Assembly (NCBI GenBank): GCA_965220665.1
Contig: CBDCQQ010000005.1
Location: 310,001-374,000 of the forward strand
From: JAJDZL01 sp965220665
Lineage (GTDB): Bacteria > Pseudomonadota > Gammaproteobacteria > Arenicellales > JAJDZL01
Direction of reading: 5' to 3'
Length of the DNA: 64,000 nt
The notes beneath the pieces were generated by a model. It saw only the letters and a program-made list of their open reading frames with translations, did no database searches and had not been told where the DNA came from. Of this stretch, positions 1-7,858 are shown piece after piece (position 1 is the first letter of the stretch; every line of letters starts with the position of its first letter). Position numbers and translations under genes: made by a program.

Positions 1-2
1 AA

Positions 3-395
3 AGGGCGGCTACTGCACGGGAACAGGGTATGACGGGTATTGCAGAGGCAGTATCAACTGGCAGCACAGCCGAGTCGTCTCGGCGCGAAAATCCCGTTAT
101 CCAGGCATTCGTTCGCGAATCTCTGATGCGGCAAAACCCAACAACGTACGCGATCCATTGCGAAGCGTTGAGTGAAGCCATAGCAGCCCGCCACAACAGC
201 ATCGAATGCTCAACGCTGTTGATCGCAGGGGAGTATGATAGTGTTGCACCAGTATCGATGAGTGAACATCTAGCTCAACATATTCCAAATGCGAAACTGC
301 ACGTCATTCCGAACATCGGACATTGGATAATGGTTGAAGCCCCGCGACGATCCGCCGAATGTGTACGGAAACATCTAGATGAACTAAACGTATAA
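3..395 (+). CDS. alpha/beta hydrolase, C-terminal part (runs off the left edge)
   Basis: The reading frame is open from the first complete codon of the window to a TAA at 393-395, so the 5' end lies outside. The visible 130 residues look like the C-terminal third of an alpha/beta-hydrolase of the 3-oxoadipate enol-lactonase type. The segment TLLIAGEYDSVAPVS matches the strand carrying the catalytic Asp, and IPNIGHWIMVEAP carries the catalytic His. An internal ATG at 30 is not a credible start because homology-like sequence (AREQGMTGIAEAV) spans it. It lies 26 bases upstream of an amidohydrolase on the same strand, suggesting co-transcription. The substrate cannot be inferred from this fragment. 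Confidence 0.8.
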   Translation, partial: RAATAREQGMTGIAEAVSTGSTAESSRRENPVIQAFVRESLMRQNPTTYAIHCEALSEAIAARHNSIECSTLLIAGEYDSVAPVSMSEHLAQHIPNAKLHVIPNIGHWIMVEAPRRSAECVRKHLDELNV

Positions 396-421
396 GCGTT
401 CAGAAGTTAGGAGATAGAAAA

Positions 422-1768
422 ATGGCAGATAACAACTTCAGTTGGAGCGGTAACGGTACCGCTCACTCTCAGCCGGACATCGTATTTACAAATGTCCGGA
501 TATTGGATGCCAGTGGTGAACCACCGTACAGTGGTGAAGTTACGGTATCCGGCAATCGTATCAGATCAGTCAACCGATCTGATTCAACCCGATATTCCTG
601 GAACAATGGTGGCGGCATGCGAATTGACGGACGCGGTATGACATTGATGCCTGGAATGATTGATGCACACTTACATCTGTCTTGGAATAATGCCCCGGGC
701 ATTGCTGCAATTCAGATGATGCCCGTTGAAGAACATGTAATTAATTGTGTTGAAATGGCAAAGGTATTGATTGATGCTGGATTCACGGCAGGATGCGGTG
801 CCGCAGCGGCGAAACCGAGGCTGGACGTTGTCATTCGGGACGCCATCAACTCGGGTAAATGTGTCGGACCGCGCTATACTGCAGCCGGACCAGAGATTAC
901 ATCAGTGGGTGGTCTTGGTGACACGAGTTTGCCACATATCCCTCATGAAGCCCTTAATCTCGGTATTGTTGTTTCCGGACCAGAAGAGATCCGGCGAAAG
1001 GTACGTGAGTTGATTAAATGGGGTGTTGATACCATCAAGATCAACCTCTCTGGCGAGGAGATTACGGAGATGCCAGCCAAGGTAAACCAGTTCGATGACG
1101 ACGAAATTTCAATGGCAGTTAGAGAAGCCAAGGCGCGTGACAAAAATCTCGCAGCACATGCACGGTCCAAGGAATCTGTTGCAAAGTGTGTGGAATACGG
1201 CATTGATTTCATCTATCACGCATCATTCACAGATGAAGAAACGTTGGATAAGCTCGAAGCAGCCAAAGACAGACACTTTGTTGCACCCGGACTTGCCTGG
1301 CTGATCAACACCTCACGAAACGCAGGAGACTATGGAATCAAGCCAGGCACACCAATTACGGAAGCCTACGAACGCGAACTGGAAGCCGCGGTCGACAGCA
1401 TGAGCAAGATGCACAAACGTGGCATTAAAGTTCTAGTCGGTGGCGACTATGGATTTGCGTGGACACCACATGGCACCAATGCAAAGGACATTGAGTACTT
1501 TGTGGACATGGTTGGAATGACTCCGATGGAAGCCATCCAGGCTGCAACCCGTTATGGCGGTGAAATCATGGGAATGGGCCACGAACTTGGAATGGTTCGG
1601 GAAGGCTACCTGGCTGACCTGCTTCTGGTTGATGGAGACCCTCTACAGAATGTTCGTATTCTTCAGGACAAACAGCGCATAAAGATGATCATGAAGGACG
1701 GCAAATTCCATAAAGAACCGGACCTGTCCGAAATGCACGTAGCTCGAGAGTTGCGCTACAGCGTTTAA
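422..1768 (+). CDS. metal-dependent amidohydrolase (imidazolonepropionase / Xaa-Pro dipeptidase-like)
   Basis: This 448-residue protein has the full amidohydrolase TIM-barrel motif set. MIDAHLHLSW near residue 80 gives the metal-binding HxH (H83, H85), TIKINLSG gives the probable carbamylated or ligand Lys, and LAAHARS and IYHASFT give the next two His. GGDYGFAW gives the catalytic Asp, followed by the family's ADLLLVDGDPL strand. The N-terminal beta-sandwich (residues 18-75) and C-terminal strands are typical of cytosolic imidazolonepropionase-like amidohydrolases that cleave acylated amino acids, prolyl dipeptides or cyclic amides. The start is supported by AGGAG at 408-412, six bases or so before the AT-rich spacer and ATG. 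The exact substrate is unknown; pairing with an alpha/beta-hydrolase suggests a small catabolic operon (inference). Confidence 0.85.
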   Translation: MADNNFSWSGNGTAHSQPDIVFTNVRILDASGEPPYSGEVTVSGNRIRSVNRSDSTRYSWNNGGGMRIDGRGMTLMPGMIDAHLHLSWNNAPGIAAIQMMPVEEHVINCVEMAKVLIDAGFTAGCGAAAAKPRLDVVIRDAINSGKCVGPRYTAAGPEITSVGGLGDTSLPHIPHEALNLGIVVSGPEEIRRKVRELIKWGVDTIKINLSGEEITEMPAKVNQFDDDEISMAVREAKARDKNLAAHARSKESVAKCVEYGIDFIYHASFTDEETLDKLEAAKDRHFVAPGLAWLINTSRNAGDYGIKPGTPITEAYERELEAAVDSMSKMHKRGIKVLVGGDYGFAWTPHGTNAKDIEYFVDMVGMTPMEAIQAATRYGGEIMGMGHELGMVREGYLADLLLVDGDPLQNVRILQDKQRIKMIMKDGKFHKEPDLSEMHVARELRYSV

Positions 1769-1849
1769 TTCTTCAAGTTCCGGAACTGAGTCAGCTCTAC
1801 CATCCGTCGTGATTAGTACCTAAACGCTAGAGATTTTTCTGGTATTGAA

Positions 1850-1878
1850 AGGCATCGCGTGTAATCGCCGCGATGCCT
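1850..1878. terminator. perfect 10-bp hairpin after the amidohydrolase gene
   Basis: AGGCATCGCG (1850-1859) and CGCGATGCCT (1869-1878) form a perfect 10-bp stem with a 9-base loop, about 80 bases past the amidohydrolase stop and 60 bases past the stop of the converging antitoxin gene. There is no strong T tract on either side, so it may be a bidirectional transcription end or an mRNA-stabilising hairpin, not a classical intrinsic terminator. Confidence 0.45.
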
Positions 1879-1940
1879 ACCTTGCGCAGTAATGTCGCTT
1901 TACGCTCTGAGTCTTGTGCACAATTACAACACCCTTCATT

Positions 1941-2339
1941 TCAAGAGTGTGTCGTATCTCCCCTGTAGACCAAGTCATCGACTGCAACGTTCAAAACAGT
2001 TGAAATTTGACAATACAGGTTGAGCGAGCCAGGCTTTCGGTTGTTTTCGATTTGAGAAAGATAACTTTTCGACACACCGACACGATTAGCCAACGAATCC
2101 AGTGTAAAACCTCGACTTTGTCGCCATGCTCGCAATGGCGACACCCCATTCAAAATGGAGTTTACCACTTCTCCAGGAACAGTTGTGCCTTCCTGATAGT
2201 CGAGTAACGCTTGATCGACTGCAGAACGGTCTTCAATTTCTTCTAACAACGAAATTATTTCAAGGTAATCCTCTATCGGTAATACAACGTACTCTGGTTC
2301 TTCACCTTTGTTGATATATTGCACTTTCAACTCATTCAT
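1941..2339 (-). CDS. XRE-family antitoxin with Phd-like N-terminus
   Basis: This 132-residue protein has a short N-terminal part (about residues 1-45, PEYVVLPIEDYLEII) resembling the Phd/YefM-type dimerisation segment seen in some antitoxins. A classic XRE/Cro helix-turn-helix follows at about residues 68-125 (TLDSLANRVGVSKSYLSQIE). It is the second gene of a toxin-first pair: its ATG at 2339 overlaps the toxin stop by four bases. Such antitoxins neutralise the partner RelE/HigB-type RNase and repress their own operon by binding the promoter. The gene appears intact. Confidence 0.85.
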   Translation of the reverse strand: MNELKVQYINKGEEPEYVVLPIEDYLEIISLLEEIEDRSAVDQALLDYQEGTTVPGEVVNSILNGVSPLRAWRQSRGFTLDSLANRVGVSKSYLSQIENNRKPGSLNLYCQISTVLNVAVDDLVYRGDTTHS

Positions 2340-2602
2340 CGCTTATACACTTGTCCTCTCTGATCAATCTTGGCTACCAAAAGCAAGTTTTGCTCTTTGT
2401 CCAAAGCATAGATAATTCGCCAATCTCCTAACCTGAGCCGGAAAGAATTTTCTTGTCCTCGCAAACGAGTATCATTCGGATGCCGTTGATAGGGATTGGT
2501 TGCGATAATTTCTATTCTGTCGCGAATCTTACGTGCAAGTTTGAGCGGCATACGGACGAGTCTACGAGCAGCGTACTTCTGATAGTGAACAGTATACATC
2601 AA
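2336..2602 (-). CDS. RelE/ParE-family toxin (mRNA interferase-like)
   Basis: This 88-residue basic protein of RelE size has the conserved C-terminal strands FRLRLGDWRIIYALD and LLLVAKIDQRGQVYKR. The basic residues in the GDWRIIY segment align with the RNA-contacting Arg of RelE. It lies upstream of, and overlaps by four bases, the XRE antitoxin. The toxin-before-antitoxin order is like higBA, although the fold looks RelE-like. When free, such toxins cleave mRNA on the ribosome. No disabling mutation is visible, making this and yoeB-yefM the two intact RelE-superfamily modules in the window. Confidence 0.85.
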   Translation of the reverse strand: MMYTVHYQKYAARRLVRMPLKLARKIRDRIEIIATNPYQRHPNDTRLRGQENSFRLRLGDWRIIYALDKEQNLLLVAKIDQRGQVYKR

Positions 2603-3029
2603 TTAAGTTTACTAATATTAAACATCAGAGTCAACTCTTAGTGATTTGTAATTTGCAATTCGAACTTGGAAATAACAACTGGACACATCAGTTATTACAA
2701 ATTAGGCTGAATTTTGGGGGACGGTCGCATTGCAGGTACTTACGCACCGCCTTGCAATCAATTCCTAGCCATCGACTAATCTAGCTGATCGAAAGGTCAT
2801 CAGATCTCAGTTCATTAATCATCAGATATCACCTTCGTGTTTTCATCGCTATACCCTGTGCGGCACTTTGGAATATCCAAATCATAGCGCAATTTTTCGG
2901 TTTTTACCTTTCTGCAAAAAGGCAAACCTTCACTGATCCCAAGTGGTGAGCCACAGCACTTGTGCAAGTATGATGTATTACTCCGGTCGGGGTTCGTAAT
3001 TTATCTCGAGGAGCTTTCAACATCTGTGC
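2603..3029. other. gene-free stretch upstream of an IS3 remnant
   Basis: I find no supported gene in these roughly 430 bases. It follows the toxin start and leads into the IS3 transposase fragment, so part of it may be decayed insertion-sequence DNA, but I could not identify IS ends or readable transposase sequence here. Confidence 0.4.
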
Positions 3030-3191
3030 CAGCACGATAGCGCTCGCCAGTCGATGGGTTCGGTAGGGGATAGCTATGTTAATTCAGTGGTGGAATCGTT
3101 CTTTTCAACACTGAAGTCTGAGTGGTTACAGGACCATCACTTCGATTCACTTCGTGAATTGCGTTCATATCTTGGAGACTCGTCACATTAA
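3030..3191 (+). pseudogene. IS3-family transposase (OrfB) C-terminal remnant
   Basis: The frame from 3030 reads QHDSARQSMGSVGDSYVNSV and then VESFFSTLKSEW and LRELRSYLGD, ending at a TAA at 3189-3191. SMGSVGDSYxNxxxESFFSTLKxE is the signature of the last part of the DDE domain of IS3-group transposases, including the catalytic Glu (VESFF). The rest of OrfB, OrfA and the inverted repeats are not recognisable. The fragment stops immediately next to the stop codon of the converging glyoxalase gene, so it was left behind by a deletion or degenerate insertion. Confidence 0.8.
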
Positions 3192-3590
3192 CTATTGGGC
3201 AGCGTCCATCATCTGGATCAACTGAATAAGGTTCCCACAGGTGTCGTCGAAGACCGCCATGCGGACAAGCCCTGCATCCATCGGCTCAACAGTAAACTCT
3301 ACTCCCAGATCGCCCAAACTTTTTCGCTCCGCATCAAGGTCTTGCACCTGAAAAGAGTGTGCGGGGATTCCATCAGAAACCAGTGCTTCTTTATAGGGAT
3401 TCACAGCAGGATGGTCGCTTGGCTCAAGCAGTAGTTCCGTTCCCTCAGGGTCTTCACTCGATACGACTGTCAGCCAACGGTTTTCACCTAAAGGAATATT
3501 GTTCTTCACCTTGAATCCAAGGACACCAGTGTAGAATTTCTCTGCTTTGTCCTGGTCATCGACAAAGACGTTGGTCAGGTAAATTCTCAT
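3192..3590 (-). CDS. VOC (glyoxalase/bleomycin-resistance) family protein
   Basis: This 132-residue single-domain protein starts MRIYLTNVFVDDQDKAEKFY and has the two beta-alpha-beta-beta-beta units of the vicinal-oxygen-chelate fold. FYTGVLGFKVKNN is typical of the first unit and FDDTCGNLIQLIQ of the last strand with its Glu/His-type ligand region. The open frame extends 86 codons further upstream. I chose the ATG at 3590 because GGAGAG precedes it and the extra codons overlap the arsR pseudogene in another frame. It overlaps the arsR stop as ATGA, the common ArsR-VOC pair in which the regulator precedes a glyoxalase-like protein. The substrate is unknown. Confidence 0.85.
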   Translation of the reverse strand: MRIYLTNVFVDDQDKAEKFYTGVLGFKVKNNIPLGENRWLTVVSSEDPEGTELLLEPSDHPAVNPYKEALVSDGIPAHSFQVQDLDAERKSLGDLGVEFTVEPMDAGLVRMAVFDDTCGNLIQLIQMMDAAQ

Positions 3591-3883
3591 GATGTCTCTC
3601 CGTTCTGTTTGTACTTCATGAGCCATGGTGCAGTCGCAATGTAATCTTCGTTGATGCTCAACGAATGGGCTTTCGTCCGTCCCTTCCATGATGTTTTGAT
3701 CAACCCTGCTTTCTCCAAAACAGAGAGATGCTAGGAAACCATCTGACAGGACAAAGCAATGCCATCCTCTGCAACCGAAGCGGCGTATACCTCGAACAAA
3801 GACTGAGCAGGTTGTTTGTGTTTGCTCAGATGGTCGATGATCCGGCAACGTGTGCTGTCAGAATGGTCCGCTCGTTCCGTGAA
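3587..3883 (-). pseudogene. ArsR-family regulator, broken: internal TAG and lost N-terminus
   Basis: Reading the minus strand gives DSTRCRIIDHLSKHKQPAQS, then ALSCQMVS, a TAG at 3733-3731, then HLSVLEKAGLIKTSWKGRTK and a tail ending NGETS. This is an ArsR winged-helix protein in which the recognition-helix Gln of the usual SQHLxVLEKAGL motif is an amber codon, a one-base CAG to TAG change. The sequence before DSTR does not look like the usual start and joins vapC-like sequence near 3870, so the N-terminus is gone. The gene's TGA overlaps the ATG of the following VOC gene, showing they were translationally coupled. Confidence 0.8.
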
Positions 3884-3966
3884 TCATTAATTTTTCACGG
3901 TCAATCTCATCAGCGAGAAAAGAAAAGAGCAAGAATTGCAATCACTGCTGAAGAATCGATGACCAT
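3866..3966 (-). pseudogene. vapC: VapC (PIN-domain toxin) N-terminal remnant
   Basis: Directly after the vapB stop (TGATG overlap) an ATG at 3966 opens MVIDSSAVIAIL, the hallmark N-terminus of VapC toxins with the first catalytic Asp of the PIN domain. It then hits TGA at 3912-3910. A shift of one base gives ADEIDREKLM, which fits the next helix of VapC, before the sequence runs into the arsR remnant. The remaining roughly 95 residues, including the other acidic residues, are deleted. The toxin cannot be active. Confidence 0.75.
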
Positions 3967-4220
3967 CAGCTTGGCAATCCATCTTCATTGTAACCCATAA
4001 TTTCATCTTCGCTTCTATCGTCAAGCACTGACAATGAAGCACAGCGCAACGCTATTTCGTTTAATTCATCAACTGAAATTCTTCCGGAGCGTTCACGTTG
4101 AATTCGCTCCAAACGCTCTTCCAGCGCCACCGTGACAGCCATTATTTTTGTCTCACCGGTCAGTTCCGCTACGGTTTCTGCCAACTGTTCAGTTTTTGAA
4201 TTGCGAATGTTTAGCGCTAT
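3966..4220 (-). CDS. vapB: VapB-type antitoxin (PSK transcription-factor family) with apparent ATA start
   Basis: The frame reads ALNIRNSKTEQLAETVAELT and continues with GETKIMAVTVALEERLERI, typical of Rv0623-like VapB antitoxins, through to the TGA at 3966. Family members begin MALNIRN, and here the codon at the Met position (4220-4218) is ATA. An in-frame TGA lies two codons further upstream, and the first ordinary start codon downstream is a TTG at 4184, which would remove part of the DNA-binding segment. Either the start was lost by an ATG to ATA change, or a poor start is used. The partner vapC is truncated, so little selection would remain. Confidence 0.65.
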   Translation of the reverse strand: MALNIRNSKTEQLAETVAELTGETKIMAVTVALEERLERIQRERSGRISVDELNEIALRCASLSVLDDRSEDEIMGYNEDGLPS

Positions 4221-4366
4221 AGCTTTTCACGCGTGTAGATATCTATCTGAGCTGTTGCTACATATTGTGCGTCGGTGAGGTGGAAAAAATGGGCAGGGCT
4301 CCAATATTTGCTTCCCTTACTCCTCACCCTGTTGCTTGCTACCAACCAATCTTTGGAACAACAATT

Positions 4367-4672
4367 TCAGTGTTTACCCTGCGCTGCCTGCCTTGCCTGA
4401 TAAGCTGCTTGCTGTTCCGCAGTCGCTTCGACCTGGTACTTGTCTTTCCACTCTGAATACGGAACTCCATAAACAATCTCACGAGCGTCTTCATAACTCA
4501 GTTCGTGGCCACGATCTTCGGCGGCTGATCGATACCACTTTGACAGGCAATTGCGGCAGAAATTTGCGAGGTTCATTAAATCAATGTTCTGCACCTCGGT
4601 ATGCGTACGAAAGTGCTCTACCAAGCGTCTGTAAGTTGCGGCCTCGATTTCTATCCTCGTTTTATCGTCCAT
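4367..4672 (-). CDS. DUF1244 family protein
   Basis: This 101-residue protein has the conserved block VQNIDLMNLANFCRNCLSKW followed by LSYEDAREIVYGVPYSEWKDKYQ, diagnostic of the small DUF1244 family common in proteobacteria. The FCRNCL pair of Cys is part of that signature. The biochemical function is not established. It starts 14 bases after moaE on the same strand and may be the last gene of the fba-moaD-moaE unit. The C-terminus is Gln/Ala-rich. Confidence 0.85.
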   Translation of the reverse strand: MDDKTRIEIEAATYRRLVEHFRTHTEVQNIDLMNLANFCRNCLSKWYRSAAEDRGHELSYEDAREIVYGVPYSEWKDKYQVEATAEQQAAYQARQAAQGKH

Positions 4673-4686
4673 ATCTTATTTACCTC

Positions 4687-5142
4687 TTAAGCAGTTGTAC
4701 GCGGACCCGCAGTGTTGTGTTCAACCCAACGACTTTCTCCTTTCACTAGCATTTCCTTTTTCCAAAAGGGTGCTTTCGACTTTAAGTCTTCCACCATCGC
4801 TTCACACGCTTCGAAAGCCGCGGCTCGGTGTGCGGACCAGACAGCGACGAGAACAATTGCTTCACCCGGATGAATCTCACCAACGCGATGGATCATCAGC
4901 AAATCCGTAAGTTTATGCTCATCTGCGACAATCTGAGCAAGGTCAAGCAAATGTTGCTGCGTCATTTCAGGGTAATGTTCAAGAACCATGGAGGTCACGG
5001 TATCACCTTCATTGAAATCCCGCATTGTTCCTACAAAAACAGCCATTGCGCCGAACTGCCCAGCAAGTAGCGATTCCTGGTGTTTGGCTACCTCATGCAA
5101 GGGATTAAACGGAGATTCCGAAATTTCGACTCGCATACTCAA
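4687..5142 (-). CDS. moaE: molybdopterin synthase catalytic subunit MoaE
   Basis: This 151-residue protein has the MoaE features GAMAVFVGTMRDFNEGD near residues 31-47, MVLEHYPEM, IHRVGEIHPGE and the C-terminal KSKAPFWKKEML. The last carries the Lys residues that form the active site with the MoaD C-terminus. MoaE transfers sulfur from the MoaD thiocarboxylate to precursor Z to make molybdopterin in the cytosol. Its ATG overlaps the moaD stop by four bases (5139-5142), so the two subunits are translationally coupled. No other moa gene is in this window. Confidence 0.93.
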   Translation of the reverse strand: MSMRVEISESPFNPLHEVAKHQESLLAGQFGAMAVFVGTMRDFNEGDTVTSMVLEHYPEMTQQHLLDLAQIVADEHKLTDLLMIHRVGEIHPGEAIVLVAVWSAHRAAAFEACEAMVEDLKSKAPFWKKEMLVKGESRWVEHNTAGPRTTA

Positions 5143-5372
5143 CCGCCAGTTACTGGTGGGAAAAATGCGACCTCATCACCTTGCTTGACAGGATCAGCGA
5201 AGTCAGCATATTGCTGGTTGATGGCAACTCGGGCGTTGCCCGGAATCTCGATTCCATCTACACAGGCCTTCCAGGCATCTTCAGCGGTTTTGACATCATC
5301 GCTGTCAACTGTTGTCTCTCTGATGCCAACGCGATCCGCCAAACTAGCAAAAAATCGAATTTTGATTGACAT
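5139..5372 (-). CDS. moaD: molybdopterin synthase sulfur-carrier subunit MoaD
   Basis: This 77-residue ubiquitin-fold protein ends in FFPPVTGG. The terminal Gly-Gly is the residue pair that becomes thiocarboxylated and inserts into the MoaE active site. It begins MSIKIRFFASLADRVG, typical of MoaD. It starts about 20 bases after the aldolase gene on the same strand and overlaps moaE, so it probably belongs to the same transcript as the central-carbon genes. Confidence 0.92.
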   Translation of the reverse strand: MSIKIRFFASLADRVGIRETTVDSDDVKTAEDAWKACVDGIEIPGNARVAINQQYADFADPVKQGDEVAFFPPVTGG

Positions 5373-5392
5373 ATCTGCGATGTGAATCGAGT

Positions 5393-6409
5393 TTAGGCGT
5401 TGACGGCTTCCTCAAACTGCCCCTGTGAAGCAAGCGCATTAACTTCAGCGCGTTGCATTATTTTCTGATGAACTTCGACGGTCTTGCTGTTGTCGCCGCT
5501 CCAAGCTTTCATTGGAGCCTGTTGCAGTGCACGTCCATAGGAGAACGTCAGATACCATGGCAAGTTGAGGCCTAACTGATTCATCTTGTTCAAGTGCTGC
5601 GTCGCCTGCTCGTCGGTCTGGCCTCCTGAAAGAAAAGCAACACCGGGAACTGATGCAGGGACACAATCCAAAAAGCAGTCAACCGTCTGTCTGGCAACCT
5701 CTTCAACGCTAGCCTGTTCGGTACATTCCTTACCAGATAAAACCATGTTCGGTTTAAGGACAATTCCACTCAGCGCAACACCCTGATTATCAAGTTGATG
5801 AAAGACTGTTTTGAGGGTGCGGTGCGTTACATCTCGACATTGTTCAATGGGGTGCCCGCCATCCATCAACACTTCAGGTTCTACGATTGGCACAACATCC
5901 GCTTCCTGGCACAGAGCAGCATAGCGGGCCAGTCCATGAGCATTAGCCATCAGACACGCATCACTTGGAATACCATCGCCGATGGTAATCACTGAACGCC
6001 ATTTTGCAAATCTTGCTCCTAGAGATACATACTCTTGTAGACGTTCTCGAAGGCCATCCAATCCCTCAGTTACTTTCTCGCCGGGGTAACCGGCTAGAGC
6101 CTTGGCACCGGTATCGACTTTGATGCCTGGCACTATACCTGCATCATTTAGATAGGTGGCAAATGGAGTATCTCTATTTACACTCTGCCTTATAGTTTCA
6201 TCAAACAGAATCGCTCCACTGATAAACTCGGACAGGCCCTCTGCAGTTACCAGCATGGAGCGATAACTTAAGCGATTTTCTTCAGTGGACGGCACACCAA
6301 GTTTCTCAAACCTGGAAGTACAAGTACCGGTGCTTTCATCCATTGCCAGAATGCCGCGCCCTCCAGATACCATTTCACGGGCAGTTGACTCTAGCTTTGC
6401 CAAATTCAT
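5393..6409 (-). CDS. fba: class I fructose-bisphosphate aldolase
   Basis: The 338-residue protein is a eukaryote-type class I aldolase by sequence. GGRGILAMDESTGT is near the N-terminus, ARFAKWRSVITIGDG supplies an active-site Lys, and PIVEPEVLMDG and GIVLKPNMVLSGK follow, the latter with the Schiff-base Lys. FLSGGQTDEQAT is the phosphate-binding loop. It cleaves or forms fructose 1,6-bisphosphate from DHAP and glyceraldehyde 3-phosphate without metal. I start at the ATG at 6409, eight bases after GGAG; a GTG lies one codon earlier. It is the last of the tkt-gap-pgk-pyk-fba series, 20 bases or so from pyk. Confidence 0.93.
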   Translation of the reverse strand: MNLAKLESTAREMVSGGRGILAMDESTGTCTSRFEKLGVPSTEENRLSYRSMLVTAEGLSEFISGAILFDETIRQSVNRDTPFATYLNDAGIVPGIKVDTGAKALAGYPGEKVTEGLDGLRERLQEYVSLGARFAKWRSVITIGDGIPSDACLMANAHGLARYAALCQEADVVPIVEPEVLMDGGHPIEQCRDVTHRTLKTVFHQLDNQGVALSGIVLKPNMVLSGKECTEQASVEEVARQTVDCFLDCVPASVPGVAFLSGGQTDEQATQHLNKMNQLGLNLPWYLTFSYGRALQQAPMKAWSGDNSKTVEVHQKIMQRAEVNALASQGQFEEAVNA

Positions 6410-6430
6410 CACAAAATCTCCGTATTATTT

Positions 6431-7858
6431 TTAAACAGTCAGAATCTTCATCGTATTCGTTCCACCCTGTACTCCTGCCTGGTCTCCACGAGTAACTAGA
6501 AGCAGATCGCCCTTTTTTACAATTTTACGCCGTCGTAGCTCCTTGACAGCCTGCAACTCAATTGGTACTTCTGACTTCAAATCGACCACAAAATCAATTG
6601 GAAACACTCCCCTGAACAGCGTCACTCGTCGATGTGTTCTGGCATGCGGTGAAATCGCATATATCGGAATTCCGGACAGTTGCTGCGAGAGCCATTTAGC
6701 TGTAGAACCCGATTCCGTCAGTGCCAGTATTGCTGCGACATTATAGTGTCGGGCGGTATACATGGTAGCCATGGCCACGGCTTCTTCCGTACTATAAAAC
6801 TGCTCAGCACCGCGTTCAATTCGATCCATACCGAGATTGGTTGATTCCGAACCGCGACAAATCCGATCTACCGCTGCAACAACTTTGGCTGGGTGTTTGC
6901 CAACCGCAGATTCTTGTGACAGCATGATTGCATCAGTACCATCCAGGACTGCATTCGCCACATCTAGTACTTCAGCGCGAGTTGGCATTAGGTTTTCGAT
7001 CATGGAAGTCATCATTTGTGTCGCTGTAATCACGAATCGATTACGGCTGCGTGCAACAGCCACCAACTTTTTCTGTACACCCGGCAATTTCGCATCCCCA
7101 ATTTCCACTGCCAGATCACCACGGGCGATCATGATTCCATCAGACGCATCTACGATCTCTTCGATATTTTCAACCGCTTCAACCCGTTCAATTTTGGACA
7201 CAATGCCACCCTGACATCCAGTTACCTGGAGTAACTCACGGGCAAAGCTGACATCTACCGCATTTCGAACAAATGACACCGCCATGTAGTCAATTTCCAT
7301 ATCACCTGCAAGACGAATGTCCTGGTGGTCTTTTGGCGTCAGAGACGCTGCGGTCAACCCGCCACCCTTGCGGTTTATCCCTTTGGAATCTGATAACTCT
7401 CCACCTATCAGCACTTTGGTTTTGACAATGGGGTCTAGAACTTCGGTCACTTCAAGTACGATGTTCCCATCATCTACGATCAAAATGTCGCCGAGTTTGA
7501 CGTCTTTGGGAAGATTCTTGTAGGTAACACCAACTCTTTCTTTATCACCAGCGCCTTCATCCAACTCCACGTCCAGAGTGAAATAAGCACCTTGTTCCAA
7601 GTGTATCTTCTTGTCCTTGAACCTGCTTATCCGAATCTTGGGACCTTGTAAATCTGCCAATATTCCAATGGCTCGTTTGTGTTCAACAGCATGCTTGCGC
7701 ACCAGTTCAATTCGCTTTTGATGGTCTTCCGCCTTTCCATGTGAAAGATTCACCCGTGCGACATTCAATCCCTTTTGCATAAGGCGCGCCATTTCATGGT
7801 CACTATCTGTCGACGGGCCTAGGGTGGCAACAATTTTGGTGTGCCTCAATGCCATCAT
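6431..7858 (-). CDS. pyk: pyruvate kinase
   Basis: This 475-residue protein has the complete pyruvate kinase signature. TKIVATLGPSTD lies at the N-terminus, NLSHG is present, and the B-domain starts near GILADLQGPKIRISRF. SKIERVEAVENIEEI has the catalytic Lys, MIARGDLAVEIG the metal ligands, and VITATQMMTSMIENLMPTRA precedes the C-domain. It catalyses PEP + ADP to pyruvate + ATP. Two adjacent ATG codons are possible starts; the first directly follows the pgk TAG with no gap, indicating coupling. It lies in the central-carbon run between pgk and fba. Confidence 0.95.
   Translation of the reverse strand: MMALRHTKIVATLGPSTDSDHEMARLMQKGLNVARVNLSHGKAEDHQKRIELVRKHAVEHKRAIGILADLQGPKIRISRFKDKKIHLEQGAYFTLDVELDEGAGDKERVGVTYKNLPKDVKLGDILIVDDGNIVLEVTEVLDPIVKTKVLIGGELSDSKGINRKGGGLTAASLTPKDHQDIRLAGDMEIDYMAVSFVRNAVDVSFARELLQVTGCQGGIVSKIERVEAVENIEEIVDASDGIMIARGDLAVEIGDAKLPGVQKKLVAVARSRNRFVITATQMMTSMIENLMPTRAEVLDVANAVLDGTDAIMLSQESAVGKHPAKVVAAVDRICRGSESTNLGMDRIERGAEQFYSTEEAVAMATMYTARHYNVAAILALTESGSTAKWLSQQLSGIPIYAISPHARTHRRVTLFRGVFPIDFVVDLKSEVPIELQAVKELRRRKIVKKGDLLLVTRGDQAGVQGGTNTMKILTV

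Noticed and set aside
3591..3848. Long N-terminal extension of the VOC protein.
   Set aside because: The extra codons lie over the arsR pseudogene in another frame, and a Shine-Dalgarno precedes the family-like ATG at 3590.
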